Shown: positions 37,822-47,072, numbered from the stretch's first letter. The stretch: 58,133 bases of DNA from Bacteroidia bacterium (GCA_026391255.1 JAPLDU010000106.1:5358-63490); one strand, 5' to 3'. Notes: generated from the sequence alone by a model not told the origin. A program made the numbers and translations.

Positions 37822-40800
37822 CTATTGTTTCACCACAATCCTGGTAACAATCTGTTTGTTTCCGTTTGTTACCCTAACGAAGTACATACCTGCAGGCCAT
37901 TGTGAAGCATTCACCTGATTACTCATGTTCGCCGATCTGACGCTGTATATCATTTGACCCGTTGAATTGAATATCCTGATCTCAGCGTTTGAAACATCCG
38001 GAATATTCAGTTTAAACGAACCTGTGAACGGGTTTGGATAAATGAGAAGATCAGCCTGATTGCCGGCATCAACTCCGAGGTGACTGGCAATGTTAATATA
38101 GGTCATATAAGTGTCGGACGATTTATTACAATTGATCACAAGAACTACCAGGTAGGTTCCCCAATCGCCGAAAACATAAGTTACCGGGAAAGTCGCAGTC
38201 ATCGAATTACCTGTGAGTACCCAGGTAACGGTGACAAGATTGCCCTGGACGCTCAGTCCTTCAACATAGAAAGAATCGACCGGAAAATTCAGGCAGGTAT
38301 CAATCGGGTTTGTAAACAGGGTATCGAGAGGAATATTCTGGTAAGGTTCCAGAATATGAAATGTATAATTAACCGGTTGGCACAGGGAATCAGTTTGTCC
38401 GATCGTCACGGTATATAAGCCGGAAGAAAGTCCGTAAATATCTTCCGTGGTTGAGCCATTGCTCCAGCTGAAATAAAACGGCGGATTACCCCCTGTCACT
38501 GTCAGGTCGATAAAACCATCATCAGCACCGATAACCGTGACACCGGAAATAACGGAAGTCACATTAATATTGCAGCCATTCGAAAATAATGTATCAGCAA
38601 CACTTGAACAGCCGTTACTGTCGGTAATGGTGACAGAATATGTTCCAAATGCTGAAACTATAATATGCTGAGTTGTCTCTCCGGTTGACCAGTTAAATGT
38701 GACAGGCGGAATTCCGCCGGTGTAGGAGGCTACAAGAGTATCCGAACCGTTAACATTTATCCCTGCCTGCAACTGGGCGGGTTGTGTTACATGAATGATC
38801 TGGACATTCTCAGCGCCTGCAGCATCACTGACGGTCACATGATACATACCCGCTGCCAGGCCTGCGATATGATCTGTTGTTGCACCTGTGGACCACAAAT
38901 ATGTATAGGGTGACATTCCGCCGTTGACTGTCAGTTGAATCTGTCCGTCACTTAAACCGTAACATGTGACATTAACTGATGTATAAGAAATCTGCAAAAC
39001 TGAAACAACAGAAGCAGAATCAATGATTGTACATGATTGGGAATCGGTCACGGTAAGGTAATAAATACCATCATTAGTTACAGTGATATTACCGTCTGTT
39101 GCTCCATTCGACCAGAGATAAGTGTAAGGAGGTGTGCCACCGGTAGTGGTTGAGTTTAGATCATAATAACCAGTTACAGTAATTCCTGAATTCATTGCAG
39201 GTGGCTGGCTGATCACAAAACCTTCAATGACGGCTGCTCCAATAAAGCCGCTGACAGTCACATCATATGTTCCAGCTGCCAATCCTGTTACACTTTCGGT
39301 TGTGGCCCCGGTTGACCAAAAATATGAATAGGGTGTCTGGTCACCGGTAACCGTAAGCTGAATCTGCCCGTTACCGGAACCATTACATGTGGCATTGGTT
39401 ACCGTTCCGGTGATTTGTAATGGCCCAAAAACAATTGCAGTTACAATTATTGAACATAAATGAGCATCGGTCACCGTTAAGTAATAAGTATCCGGATTAG
39501 TTACAGTTATATTACTTGTTGTAGCCCCGGTTGACCAGAGATAAGTATAAGGAGGTGTTCCACCTGAAGTGTTCGGATTCAGGTTATAAGAACTTGTTAT
39601 GATATTTACTGAATTCAATGCAGAGGGTTGGGTAATCACATAACCCTCAATAGCAGGTGTCCCTGAAATGTCAGTCACAGTAACATGGTAGGCTCCCGCT
39701 GCTAATCCTGTGACAACGGCAGTTGTAGCGCCGGACGACCAAAGATATGAATAGGGTGTCTGTCCACCTGTCACAGTCAGTGAAACAGATCCGTCGTTCC
39801 CATTATGACATGACACGTTGGTACTTATATAATTCACCGTAAGTGGTGGAATTAGGTTACTCAGGCTGGTAAGGCCGCTCATCCCATTTGTGACATAAAA
39901 TCCCTGGTTGGGCATAGTTATTATATACATAGGATTTGCATTATATTCTGAATTGGTTGTAATATCCCAGATTTTCCATTGGAAAGCTTCATTGGATGCA
40001 AACCCGTCTTTGGCAGGAGTCATAGGATCGTCGCCCCAAGCTGTTAATGCGCAAGTAATACCTGACCAGGTTACATATCCACCACAGGCAATCCCGCCGG
40101 CAGGCAGGCTGTAAAATACTCCAATGTAACTTCCGTTAGCTAATGGAATTCCATTAATATACACCGTATTAGAGGGAATAATAATACTATGGTTTACACC
40201 GGTATTGACATATGTCCAGGAAATTGTCCCGGTCACTAGTTCGGACGCAGTTATGATACATGAGTGTGAATCGGTGACTGTAAGTGAATAAACACCTGTG
40301 TTTGCAACAGTGATATTATCTGTTGTGGCGCCGGTTGACCAGAGGTAATCATATGGAGAAGTTCCTCCAATGGGAGTTGAGTTTATTAAATATGAACCTG
40401 AATTGGTGGTATAGGTAATATTTACCATCAAATATGCGGGACAGGTAACATGTGGCTGGTCAATAATTACCTGGCCATCGGCAGAAGTCACAGTTACATG
40501 ATATGTCCCTGAAGGAATCCCAGTGATTGCAGATGTGGTAGCGCTGTTTGACCAATGATATACATAAGGTGCGAGTCCTCCGCTTACAGTTAAGTGAATC
40601 TGGCCATCGCTGGAACCGTTACAGGAAGCATTTGTGATGGTATGGCTGACTTGTAACAGTGAATAAACAACCTTCGAAGTAATGGCAGTACATGAATTGT
40701 TATCTGTCACTGTAAGTGAATAAGTTCCGGAAACGGTTGTGGTAATAGATTCTGTTGTGGCTCCGTTTGACCAGTTGAATGAATATGGACTTATACCGCC

Positions 40801-43800
40801 GTTAATTGTAGTAGTGAGAGTATAAATACCGGCAGCATAAGAACTGGTTATCGTCACTGACATTGAAATTACTGTAGCCTGGTTTGTGATTGTCTGGTTA
40901 TCTGCAGAAGTCACAGTAAACTGGTATGTCCCTGCAGAAAGTCCTGTTATAACTGATATAGTGGCATTGTTTGACCAGAGATATGTATAAGGAGTAATAC
41001 CACCGGTAACTGTAAGCTGGATTTGTCCGTCACCGGAGCCACTACACGATGTATTAGTTACAGTTTGATTGACTTGTAATGGTTGTATGGTGGTAACGGT
41101 GTCAATAATCGTACAAGTGTGGGCATCAGTCACTGTAAGGTAATAAATATCCAGATTGGTCACGGTAATATTTCCGGTTGTTGCCCCGTTCGACCAAAGA
41201 TAAGTATAAGGCTGTGTACCACCTGTGGTAGTCGAGTTCAGATTATAAGAACCCGTGACAGAAATTCCTGAATTCAGCGAACCCGGCTGATGGATCAAAA
41301 AACCCTCAAAATAAGGTATCCCCGAAATATCACTCACTGTAACAAGGTAGTTTCCGGATGCTAAACCTGTTGCAACTGCAGTGGTTTGACCATTCGACCA
41401 AAGATACGAATAGGGTGTCTGGCCGCCACTGACGGTTAATGAGACAGAACCGTCATTCCCGTTATAACACGTAACGTCGCTAATATAATAATTCACCGTA
41501 AATAATGGATTCTGGTTACTCAGGCTGGTCAGACCACTCAATCCGTTTATGGCAAAAAATCCCTGATTGGGCTGGTTTGTCATGTAAGAAGGATAGGCAT
41601 CATATTCGGTACTTGTTGAAATATCCCATATCTTCCACTGAAAGGCTTCATTGGTCGAAAACCCATCTTTGGCAGGAGTCATCGGATCGTCGCCCCAGGC
41701 TGCTAAAGCGTTGGCATTTCCTGTCCAGACGATATATCCGCCACAGGCAATTCCACCAGCCGGCAAACTGTAAAAAACCCCGATATAGCTTCCGATTGAT
41801 AATGGATTTCCATTTACATAAACTGTATTAGCAGGTATAAAAATTTCGTGGGCGCCAGTATAGATATTACACGTCCAGGGACTTGGCTGGGTGGCGAATA
41901 TTGTATCTTTCTTAAAACATGAATGAGAATCAGTGACGGTGAGTTTATAAGTACCTGGCGAACTCACAGTAATATCTTCGGCTGTGGCTCCATTCGACCA
42001 GAGATAAAAATAAGGAGATGTACCTCCGGTTGCTGTGGAATTCAGAAAATATGAATTGCTGACTGCTGTATTTGTAATGCTCAACTGCAATGCCGAAGGT
42101 GAAGTAATACTGGCCTGGTCTGTTATTGTCTGGTTATCTGCAGAATGCACAGTTACATTATATGTCCCCGCTGCAAGCCCTGTGATTGCTGATGTTGTGG
42201 CATTATTCGACCAATGATATGTATAAGGCGTCAGTCCTCCGCTTACAGTTAACTGAACCTGGCCATCGTTGGAGCCATTACAGGAGATGCTAATTATTGT
42301 ATGACTGACTTGTAAAGTTGCATAAACCGTCTTTGAAGCAGTAACCATACATGAGTTAATATCAGTCACAGTAAGATAATAAGTTCCCGGAACGGTTGTA
42401 GTGATACCAACTGTTGTAGCTCCATTCGACCAGTTATATGAATAAGGACTTGTACCTCCGGTTATGGTAGAATTGAAAGTATATGTACCGGAAGTATATG
42501 AACTGGTTACCGAAACAGAAAGTGTAGTTGCCGTGGCATAATCTGTAATAGTCTGGTTATCTGCAGATGTCACAGTTACATGGTATGTCCCTGCCGTAAG
42601 CCCCGTTATTGTTGATGTTGTGGCGTTGTTAGACCAATGGTAGATATAAGGCGTCAATCCTCCGGTAACATTTAGCTGAATAATACCTGTTCCGGTCCCG
42701 GGACAATCATACGATATGATATGACTGACCTGTAACGAAAGATAAGCGTAAGCAGATAAAGTATTTGTACATGAATTGGAATCAGTCACTGTCAGGGAAT
42801 ATGTTCCCGGAACCGTCGTGGTAATATCTTCTGTGGTGGCTCCGTTTGACCAGATAAATGAATATGGAGTTGTACCACCGGTAATGGTAGCATTGAGAGT
42901 ATATGTACCGGCAGCATACGAACTGGTCACCGAAACTGTCAATGAAGTAACTGTTGCTACGTCAGATATTGTCTGACCATCTGTTGAAGTCACAGTTACA
43001 TGATATGTCCCTGCCGTAAGCCCCGTTATTGTTGATGTTGTGGCATTGTTCGACCATAAATATGTATATGGAGTAATACCTCCTGTAACGGTCAACTGTA
43101 TCTGACCGGTAGCTGAACCACTGCATGTATTCACAACAGTGTGGCTGACCTGTATTGGCGGGGCGCTTACCGTAAAGGATGCCGAAGCTGCACAGCCATT
43201 TGAATTGGTCACCGTAAGTGAATAAGTCCCCGGATCGGTGACTGTAATACTGTCGGTCACTGCCCCGTTTGACCAGGCATACGTACTGGAAGTGTTACCT
43301 CCCATTGCCCAAAGGTGGTGTGTATTACCGGTTGTTGTATCTGATATGCTAATATTCATCGTAGAATTCAAAGCATTTACATAAGCTGCCTGAACCTGAG
43401 CGGTTCCGCTGAAATCGGTGATAGTAACAATATAAATCCCTGCCTGCAGGTTCTGGTTATTGGATGATGTGCCCGAATTGGACCACAGGTAGGCATAGGG
43501 ACTTTGTCCGCCTGTTGCCGACAACTGAACAGCGCCGTCAGTTGAAGTGTAACAACTGGCGGGGGTTACAACGGATGTTACATTAAATGACAGTGATCCG
43601 ACATGCAGGGAGCTGAGTCCGCTCATACCATTTGCAATAAAATTCCCGGCATTGGCAAATGTGCCTGTACCGGCAGGAAAATACTCAGGAATTGCATCAT
43701 AAACAGAATCCGTAACCGAATCCCAGATTTTCCACTGAATTAATTCATTACTGGCAAAACCCTCCTTGACAGTTGTCTGTGAATCATCCTGCCAGGCCGA

Positions 43801-44052
43801 CATTACCCTTGCATTCCCGTTCCAGGCCACATTCCCGCCACAAGTCGGCACCCCGGCATTGCTGAAAAAAACACCGATATAACTGCCTGAAGAAAGTGGC
43901 ATGCCATTGATAGTCACCGAACCGGCAGGAATATAGATGATATGAGAGAACCCCGTTATTACAAAACTGAAGCCGGCAGGTTGAGCCGATGCAGAATAAC
44001 ATTGAAATGCCGCAAAAATCAAAGCTGTGAATTTATATATATACTTTTTCAT
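37822..44052 (-). CDS. Giant SprB-repeat adhesin with three alpha modules and T9SS tail
   Basis: A 2076-residue protein with a signal peptide (LIFAAFQCYSASAQ). Module alpha copies lie at about 26-150, 720-847 and 1272-1397 (SYIGVFYSLPAGGIACGGY, AAWGDDPMTPAKDGF, FQWKIWD). Between and after them are about 21 SprB-type repeats in blocks of 8, 6 and 7. They alternate two forms: A with an N-terminal Cys (C.GS.DGQIQLTVTGG) and B with the Cys at the end (GTYSLTVTDSNSC). The last about 245 residues match the two PKD/SprB paralogues: one SprB repeat, the unnamed DTCLNFPVDSFYVEG domain, and a T9SS tail (YPNPFTGSFKLNIPDVSN). SprB repeats are known from the Flavobacterium gliding adhesin; an adhesive surface role is inferred. 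The gene follows the stand-alone beta gene by 41 bases. Confidence 0.92.
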   Translation of the reverse strand: MKKYIYKFTALIFAAFQCYSASAQPAGFSFVITGFSHIIYIPAGSVTINGMPLSSGSYIGVFFSNAGVPTCGGNVAWNGNARVMSAWQDDSQTTVKEGFASNELIQWKIWDSVTDSVYDAIPEYFPAGTGTFANAGNFIANGMSGLSSLHVGSLSFNVTSVVTPASCYTSTDGAVQLSATGGQSPYAYLWSNSGTSSNNQNLQAGIYIVTITDFSGTAQVQAAYVNALNSTMNISISDTTTGNTHHLWAMGGNTSSTYAWSNGAVTDSITVTDPGTYSLTVTNSNGCAASASFTVSAPPIQVSHTVVNTCSGSATGQIQLTVTGGITPYTYLWSNNATTSTITGLTAGTYHVTVTSTDGQTISDVATVTSLTVSVTSSYAAGTYTLNATITGGTTPYSFIWSNGATTEDITTTVPGTYSLTVTDSNSCTNTLSAYAYLSLQVSHIISYDCPGTGTGIIQLNVTGGLTPYIYHWSNNATTSTITGLTAGTYHVTVTSADNQTITDYATATTLSVSVTSSYTSGTYTFNSTITGGTSPYSYNWSNGATTVGITTTVPGTYYLTVTDINSCMVTASKTVYATLQVSHTIISISCNGSNDGQVQLTVSGGLTPYTYHWSNNATTSAITGLAAGTYNVTVHSADNQTITDQASITSPSALQLSITNTAVSNSYFLNSTATGGTSPYFYLWSNGATAEDITVSSPGTYKLTVTDSHSCFKKDTIFATQPSPWTCNIYTGAHEIFIPANTVYVNGNPLSIGSYIGVFYSLPAGGIACGGYIVWTGNANALAAWGDDPMTPAKDGFSTNEAFQWKIWDISTSTEYDAYPSYMTNQPNQGFFAINGLSGLTSLSNQNPLFTVNYYISDVTCYNGNDGSVSLTVSGGQTPYSYLWSNGQTTAVATGLASGNYLVTVSDISGIPYFEGFLIHQPGSLNSGISVTGSYNLNSTTTGGTQPYTYLWSNGATTGNITVTNLDIYYLTVTDAHTCTIIDTVTTIQPLQVNQTVTNTSCSGSGDGQIQLTVTGGITPYTYLWSNNATISVITGLSAGTYQFTVTSADNQTITNQATVISMSVTITSSYAAGIYTLTTTINGGISPYSFNWSNGATTESITTTVSGTYSLTVTDNNSCTAITSKVVYSLLQVSHTITNASCNGSSDGQIHLTVSGGLAPYVYHWSNSATTSAITGIPSGTYHVTVTSADGQVIIDQPHVTCPAYLMVNITYTTNSGSYLINSTPIGGTSPYDYLWSTGATTDNITVANTGVYSLTVTDSHSCIITASELVTGTISWTYVNTGVNHSIIIPSNTVYINGIPLANGSYIGVFYSLPAGGIACGGYVTWSGITCALTAWGDDPMTPAKDGFASNEAFQWKIWDITTNSEYNANPMYIITMPNQGFYVTNGMSGLTSLSNLIPPLTVNYISTNVSCHNGNDGSVSLTVTGGQTPYSYLWSSGATTAVVTGLAAGAYHVTVTDISGTPAIEGYVITQPSALNSVNIITSSYNLNPNTSGGTPPYTYLWSTGATTSNITVTNPDTYYLTVTDAHLCSIIVTAIVFGPLQITGTVTNATCNGSGNGQIQLTVTGDQTPYSYFWSTGATTESVTGLAAGTYDVTVSGFIGAAVIEGFVISQPPAMNSGITVTGYYDLNSTTTGGTPPYTYLWSNGATDGNITVTNDGIYYLTVTDSQSCTIIDSASVVSVLQISYTSVNVTCYGLSDGQIQLTVNGGMSPYTYLWSTGATTDHIAGLAAGMYHVTVSDAAGAENVQIIHVTQPAQLQAGINVNGSDTLVASYTGGIPPVTFNWSTGETTQHIIVSAFGTYSVTITDSNGCSSVADTLFSNGCNINVTSVISGVTVIGADDGFIDLTVTGGNPPFYFSWSNGSTTEDIYGLSSGLYTVTIGQTDSLCQPVNYTFHILEPYQNIPLDTLFTNPIDTCLNFPVDSFYVEGLSVQGNLVTVTWVLTGNSMTATFPVTYVFGDWGTYLVVLVINCNKSSDTYMTYINIASHLGVDAGNQADLLIYPNPFTGSFKLNIPDVSNAEIRIFNSTGQMIYSVRSANMSNQVNASQWPAGMYFVRVTNGNKQIVTRIVVKQ

Positions 44053-44093
44053 TGTCTTATTGATTTTAAATTCAAAATGATGAAGGATGGTGA

Positions 44094-44681
44094 TTAGTTG
44101 GCAGGATAAGTTAATGTGAATGTCTGAATGGCTTTAATTGAATAGCCCTGGCCCGGGTCAATGTTGGTGTTTAACTGTGTACTCCCTGAATATTCACCAA
44201 TAGTACACAAACTAAACTGAGGCCAAAATACATGACCCGCCGTATCCCTTATGATAGCAACATTTGTCATATTTAACTGTGAATTCAATGATAGAATTGA
44301 GATCGGCGTTTGCCGCAAATATCCAAACATACTCCATCCGGCCGGAATGGTAATGGGAGTGAGTTGCGGAACAACTGCAGTTCCTGTAACAGTCAATGTT
44401 GCCGCAGCATGCATTTTTACAAAATAACCCTTTCCGATGGTCATGTTTCCGATGTCATTGTACGAAACCGCAGGCCAGCATATGCTTCCATGATCATCTT
44501 TTATGATATCCAATGAGGCGATGATAGGGAAAAATACCGCCTGGACCGAAGGATTTACGGGTACCAGGTAGGTTGACATAAAACTCCAACCATTTACAAG
44601 TGTGATATTCTGCGTCTGTGTCTGTGAAAACACAACCTGGGTCACCAGGATTAAAATTAAGATTTGAATATTTTTTTTCAT
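44094..44681 (-). CDS. Small secreted protein consisting of module beta only
   Basis: A 195-residue protein: signal peptide (residues 1-20, cut after VFSQ) plus one complete module beta. First half: GWSFMSTYLVP, IIKDDHGSICWP, GKGYFVKM, TLTVTGTAVVP. Second half: GWSMFGYLRQTP, IIRDTAGHVFWPQFSLC, GQGYSIK, ending LTYPAN. The second half has the LCTIGEYSGSTQLNTN insertion seen in both halves of the giant protein's beta module (LCTIGEYTGSTQNNTN), so these two are close relatives. It appears to be first in an operon with the 2076-residue adhesin. With no other domain, it is the simplest protein in which to study the module. Confidence 0.88.
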   Translation of the reverse strand: MKKNIQILILILVTQVVFSQTQTQNITLVNGWSFMSTYLVPVNPSVQAVFFPIIASLDIIKDDHGSICWPAVSYNDIGNMTIGKGYFVKMHAAATLTVTGTAVVPQLTPITIPAGWSMFGYLRQTPISILSLNSQLNMTNVAIIRDTAGHVFWPQFSLCTIGEYSGSTQLNTNIDPGQGYSIKAIQTFTLTYPAN

Positions 44682-44786
44682 AATAATTTATTTTTAACTG
44701 TCCCCAAATATGATACACATTATTATTTATATGGTTGAGTAAATTATCTTATATGCTTGATTATTATTATATTACATCGTTTTTCG

Positions 44787-44952
44787 TACCCTCCCCTTTG
44801 TCCCCTCCCTGCTGGCAGGGAGGGGATTAACCGCTATGTAATTTGCCCTAAATAAGCGGGATCAGTTCCCCTCCTTGCTCGCAGGGAGGGGAAGGGGTGG
44901 GTAAAAATTGAATGTATTAATAACTTAAACTTTTAAAAATTCAATACAGTTA
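44787..44952. repeat. MITE-like element, family C, copy 2
   Basis: TACCCTCCCCTTTGTCCCCT, CTGCTGGCAGGGAGGGG, then CCCCTCCTTGCTCGCAGGG and GGGGTGGGTAAAAATTG. The AT-rich right flank (44897-44945) is almost identical to 49514-49562 at copy 3. The terminal AATTCAATACAG differs by one base from copy 3. Confidence 0.75.
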
Positions 44953-44976
44953 GTGTTCTGATTGTAATACACCTTT

Positions 44977-46491
44977 TTATTTATATGGTTGCCTTGACCA
45001 GAAATATAACTGGTATTTTATACCGAGGCTGATCCCCCAGGCATTGTACCTGAGCGAAGGCAGTCCTTCGTTTGATCTCAGGCCATTGATGCTGCCCCGC
45101 CAGAAAGGCGATAACTCAACCGACCAGTGTTCGGTCAGGCTCCGGTCGATACTGGCTGAAATGAAATATGAATACTGAATTTCCCTGGTCGAATACATTT
45201 CATTGAAATGAACAAGTCCGGTCTCCGATATTTTATCATAGGTATATCCCTGGCTTCCCGAAATGATCCCGAATAAAACTCCTCCTTTTACACTGAATTC
45301 GGTATTCCCTTCAGAATACTTGTATCCGGCTGCCACAGGAATTTCCACGATGCTGATGTTCGATTTCCATGAACGGTGAATGATGGTGTCATATTCGGTG
45401 GATGCCACCGGAATATAAACATTGACCAAGCTGGTATCGTAATGTGTCACAAGCACCGAATTAACCAGGTGCAACACGGAATCTTCAACATAGGTATTAT
45501 GCCATTCGCTGTGGCTGGTGATCACCTGCTGCTGGCCCGCCAGTTGCTGATGGATAACTATCTGCGGATTGTACAGCAGCCTGTTCCCGTTTTCCTTGGT
45601 CTGAAAATAACTGTACTGCAAACCTGATTCAATGAAAAACCTGCTGATGTGATAATCAATGCCGGCTGATAATGAGCCTGAAGGGAACCCCGGCTTTGAA
45701 GCAAGTACTCCCTGTCCGTCGCTTAAATTTGCAAATGCCTGTGAAAAGCTGAAATGAACACCGAAAAGCGGATTTACTGTCATATTTACCGGAGGTCTCA
45801 GGCATGATACTATGGCCTGATTATTCCTGTTATCATTTTGTTGGGGTAATAGAAGAAGTTTTATTGCTGAAATTCTTTCCGGTAATAAATTCTCTTTATT
45901 CGAAGATGAAAACATTTGTTCAGTACTTTTAACTTCCTGAATCATTGCAATATCACCGGGAATTGTCGGATCAATCACCTGATCTGCGGCTACCGGAGTT
46001 GTTTCTGATAAAGCAACAGCATTTTCCCGTGGAAATTCTTCCAGTTCTTTCCCGTCGTTTATTACTTTTACAACTGATGAATTAACAGCTTCCGGTCCAA
46101 CCGGATTCACAGTTCTGGCAATGGATGCCGGGGATTGCGACGATACCTGGTTGTCATCGTCCGGTAATGTTTTTATACTGATGGTGGTTTCATCCTGACT
46201 TGACGCATTTACATTGGCAGGTTTGACAACTTCTTTAACTGAAACTGCGGAAACGGCTGTTTTGTTTTTCTGTTCAGTGCCCGGCAATATAAAGAAAACC
46301 GAGGAGCTCACTACTATGATTGAAACCATCAACGGTACGATCAACTTCAGGCTGCCGAAAATCCTGAAGTGCCAGAAATTATACCAAACCATCCGTTTGC
46401 TGATATCTTCAGCTAAATGGGCCGGGGGCGTTACAACGAAATTGTCGAGTGCATCCCTCACCAGGCGGTCTACTTCTTTCATATTTTTCAT
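44977..46491 (-). CDS. Putative anti-sigma-like membrane protein with outer-membrane-barrel-like C-terminus
   Basis: A 504-residue protein. Residues 1-45 are a charged cytoplasmic-looking segment (EVDRLVRDALDNF, LAEDISKRM). Residues about 47-70 are one hydrophobic helix (LKLIVPLMVSIIVVSSSVFFIL). Residues about 75-245 are a low-complexity Ser/Val/Asn-rich linker. Residues about 255-504 look like a PorT/OMP_b-brl beta-barrel-like domain: alternating strands such as FFIESGLQYSYFQTK, IVEIPVAAGYKYS, FSVKGGVLFGI, and a terminal strand GISLGIKYQLYFW. The start codon overlaps the sigma-factor stop (ATGA), implying coupling and a partner role. A trans-envelope anti-sigma factor is the best guess; no RseA or FecR family signature is clear. 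Confidence 0.8.
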   Translation of the reverse strand: MKNMKEVDRLVRDALDNFVVTPPAHLAEDISKRMVWYNFWHFRIFGSLKLIVPLMVSIIVVSSSVFFILPGTEQKNKTAVSAVSVKEVVKPANVNASSQDETTISIKTLPDDDNQVSSQSPASIARTVNPVGPEAVNSSVVKVINDGKELEEFPRENAVALSETTPVAADQVIDPTIPGDIAMIQEVKSTEQMFSSSNKENLLPERISAIKLLLLPQQNDNRNNQAIVSCLRPPVNMTVNPLFGVHFSFSQAFANLSDGQGVLASKPGFPSGSLSAGIDYHISRFFIESGLQYSYFQTKENGNRLLYNPQIVIHQQLAGQQQVITSHSEWHNTYVEDSVLHLVNSVLVTHYDTSLVNVYIPVASTEYDTIIHRSWKSNISIVEIPVAAGYKYSEGNTEFSVKGGVLFGIISGSQGYTYDKISETGLVHFNEMYSTREIQYSYFISASIDRSLTEHWSVELSPFWRGSINGLRSNEGLPSLRYNAWGISLGIKYQLYFWSRQPYK

Positions 46492-47072
46492 CTTATTATC
46501 TGTTTTGTTTCCTCAACGGAACTCACTTTCATTTTTATTTTGCTGATGATTGCCTTACGCGCTTTCATTAGTTGTGTTTTAGACGTATTCACTGAAATAT
46601 CGAGTATCCGGGCAATCTCATTATGCTTGTACTCCTCAAAGGCAAAAAGATTGAAAACGGTACGGTAACCCTCGGGCAATTCACTGATGACCGTTAAAAT
46701 CTCTTCCGGTGCAATATCATCAAATAGGTCCTCAATGCTGTCTTCCTCAGCCTCTGCTGTTAGGAGATCATTATTTTCATTTATCTCACAGGAAAATCTG
46801 TACTTTTTATTATCCCGGAGGTAGTTCAGAACAGTATTTACCATTATTCGGCGAATCCAGGGATACAAAGCAGTATTCTTTTCCCGGGAAAATGTGTCAA
46901 ATTTTTTAAATATGCGGATAAACCCTTCCTGAAGAACATCCTCAGCATCCGGACGGTTGCCGGCATAACGCAGGCATACCACGAACAACCGTCCCGAATA
47001 TACCCGGTACAGTTCGTCCTGTGCCTTTTTCCGGCCATTCAGACAACCTTCAATTATTTCCTGATCAGACAA
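46488..47072 (-). CDS. ECF sigma-70 family RNA polymerase sigma factor
   Basis: A 194-residue protein with region 2 at about 20-90 (YAGNRPDAEDVLQEGFIRIF, WIRRIMVNTVLNYLR) and region 4 at about 130-185 (LPEGYRTVFNLFAFEEYKHN, EIARILDISVNTSKTQLMKA). It directs RNA polymerase to a stress or envelope regulon. No in-frame ATG exists between the upstream stop and SDQEIIEGCLNG; TTG at 47072 places the start exactly where homologues normally begin. The coupled downstream gene is probably its regulator. Proximity to the surface-protein cluster invites the idea that it controls T9SS cargo, as SigP does in Porphyromonas, but orthology is not shown. Confidence 0.92.
   Translation of the reverse strand: MSDQEIIEGCLNGRKKAQDELYRVYSGRLFVVCLRYAGNRPDAEDVLQEGFIRIFKKFDTFSREKNTALYPWIRRIMVNTVLNYLRDNKKYRFSCEINENNDLLTAEAEEDSIEDLFDDIAPEEILTVISELPEGYRTVFNLFAFEEYKHNEIARILDISVNTSKTQLMKARKAIISKIKMKVSSVEETKQIIR

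Noticed and set aside
42035-42976. Plus-strand frames opposite the 2076-residue adhesin with repeated VTVREYVP-like words
   Set aside because: The repetition mirrors the antisense SprB repeats, which explains it fully.
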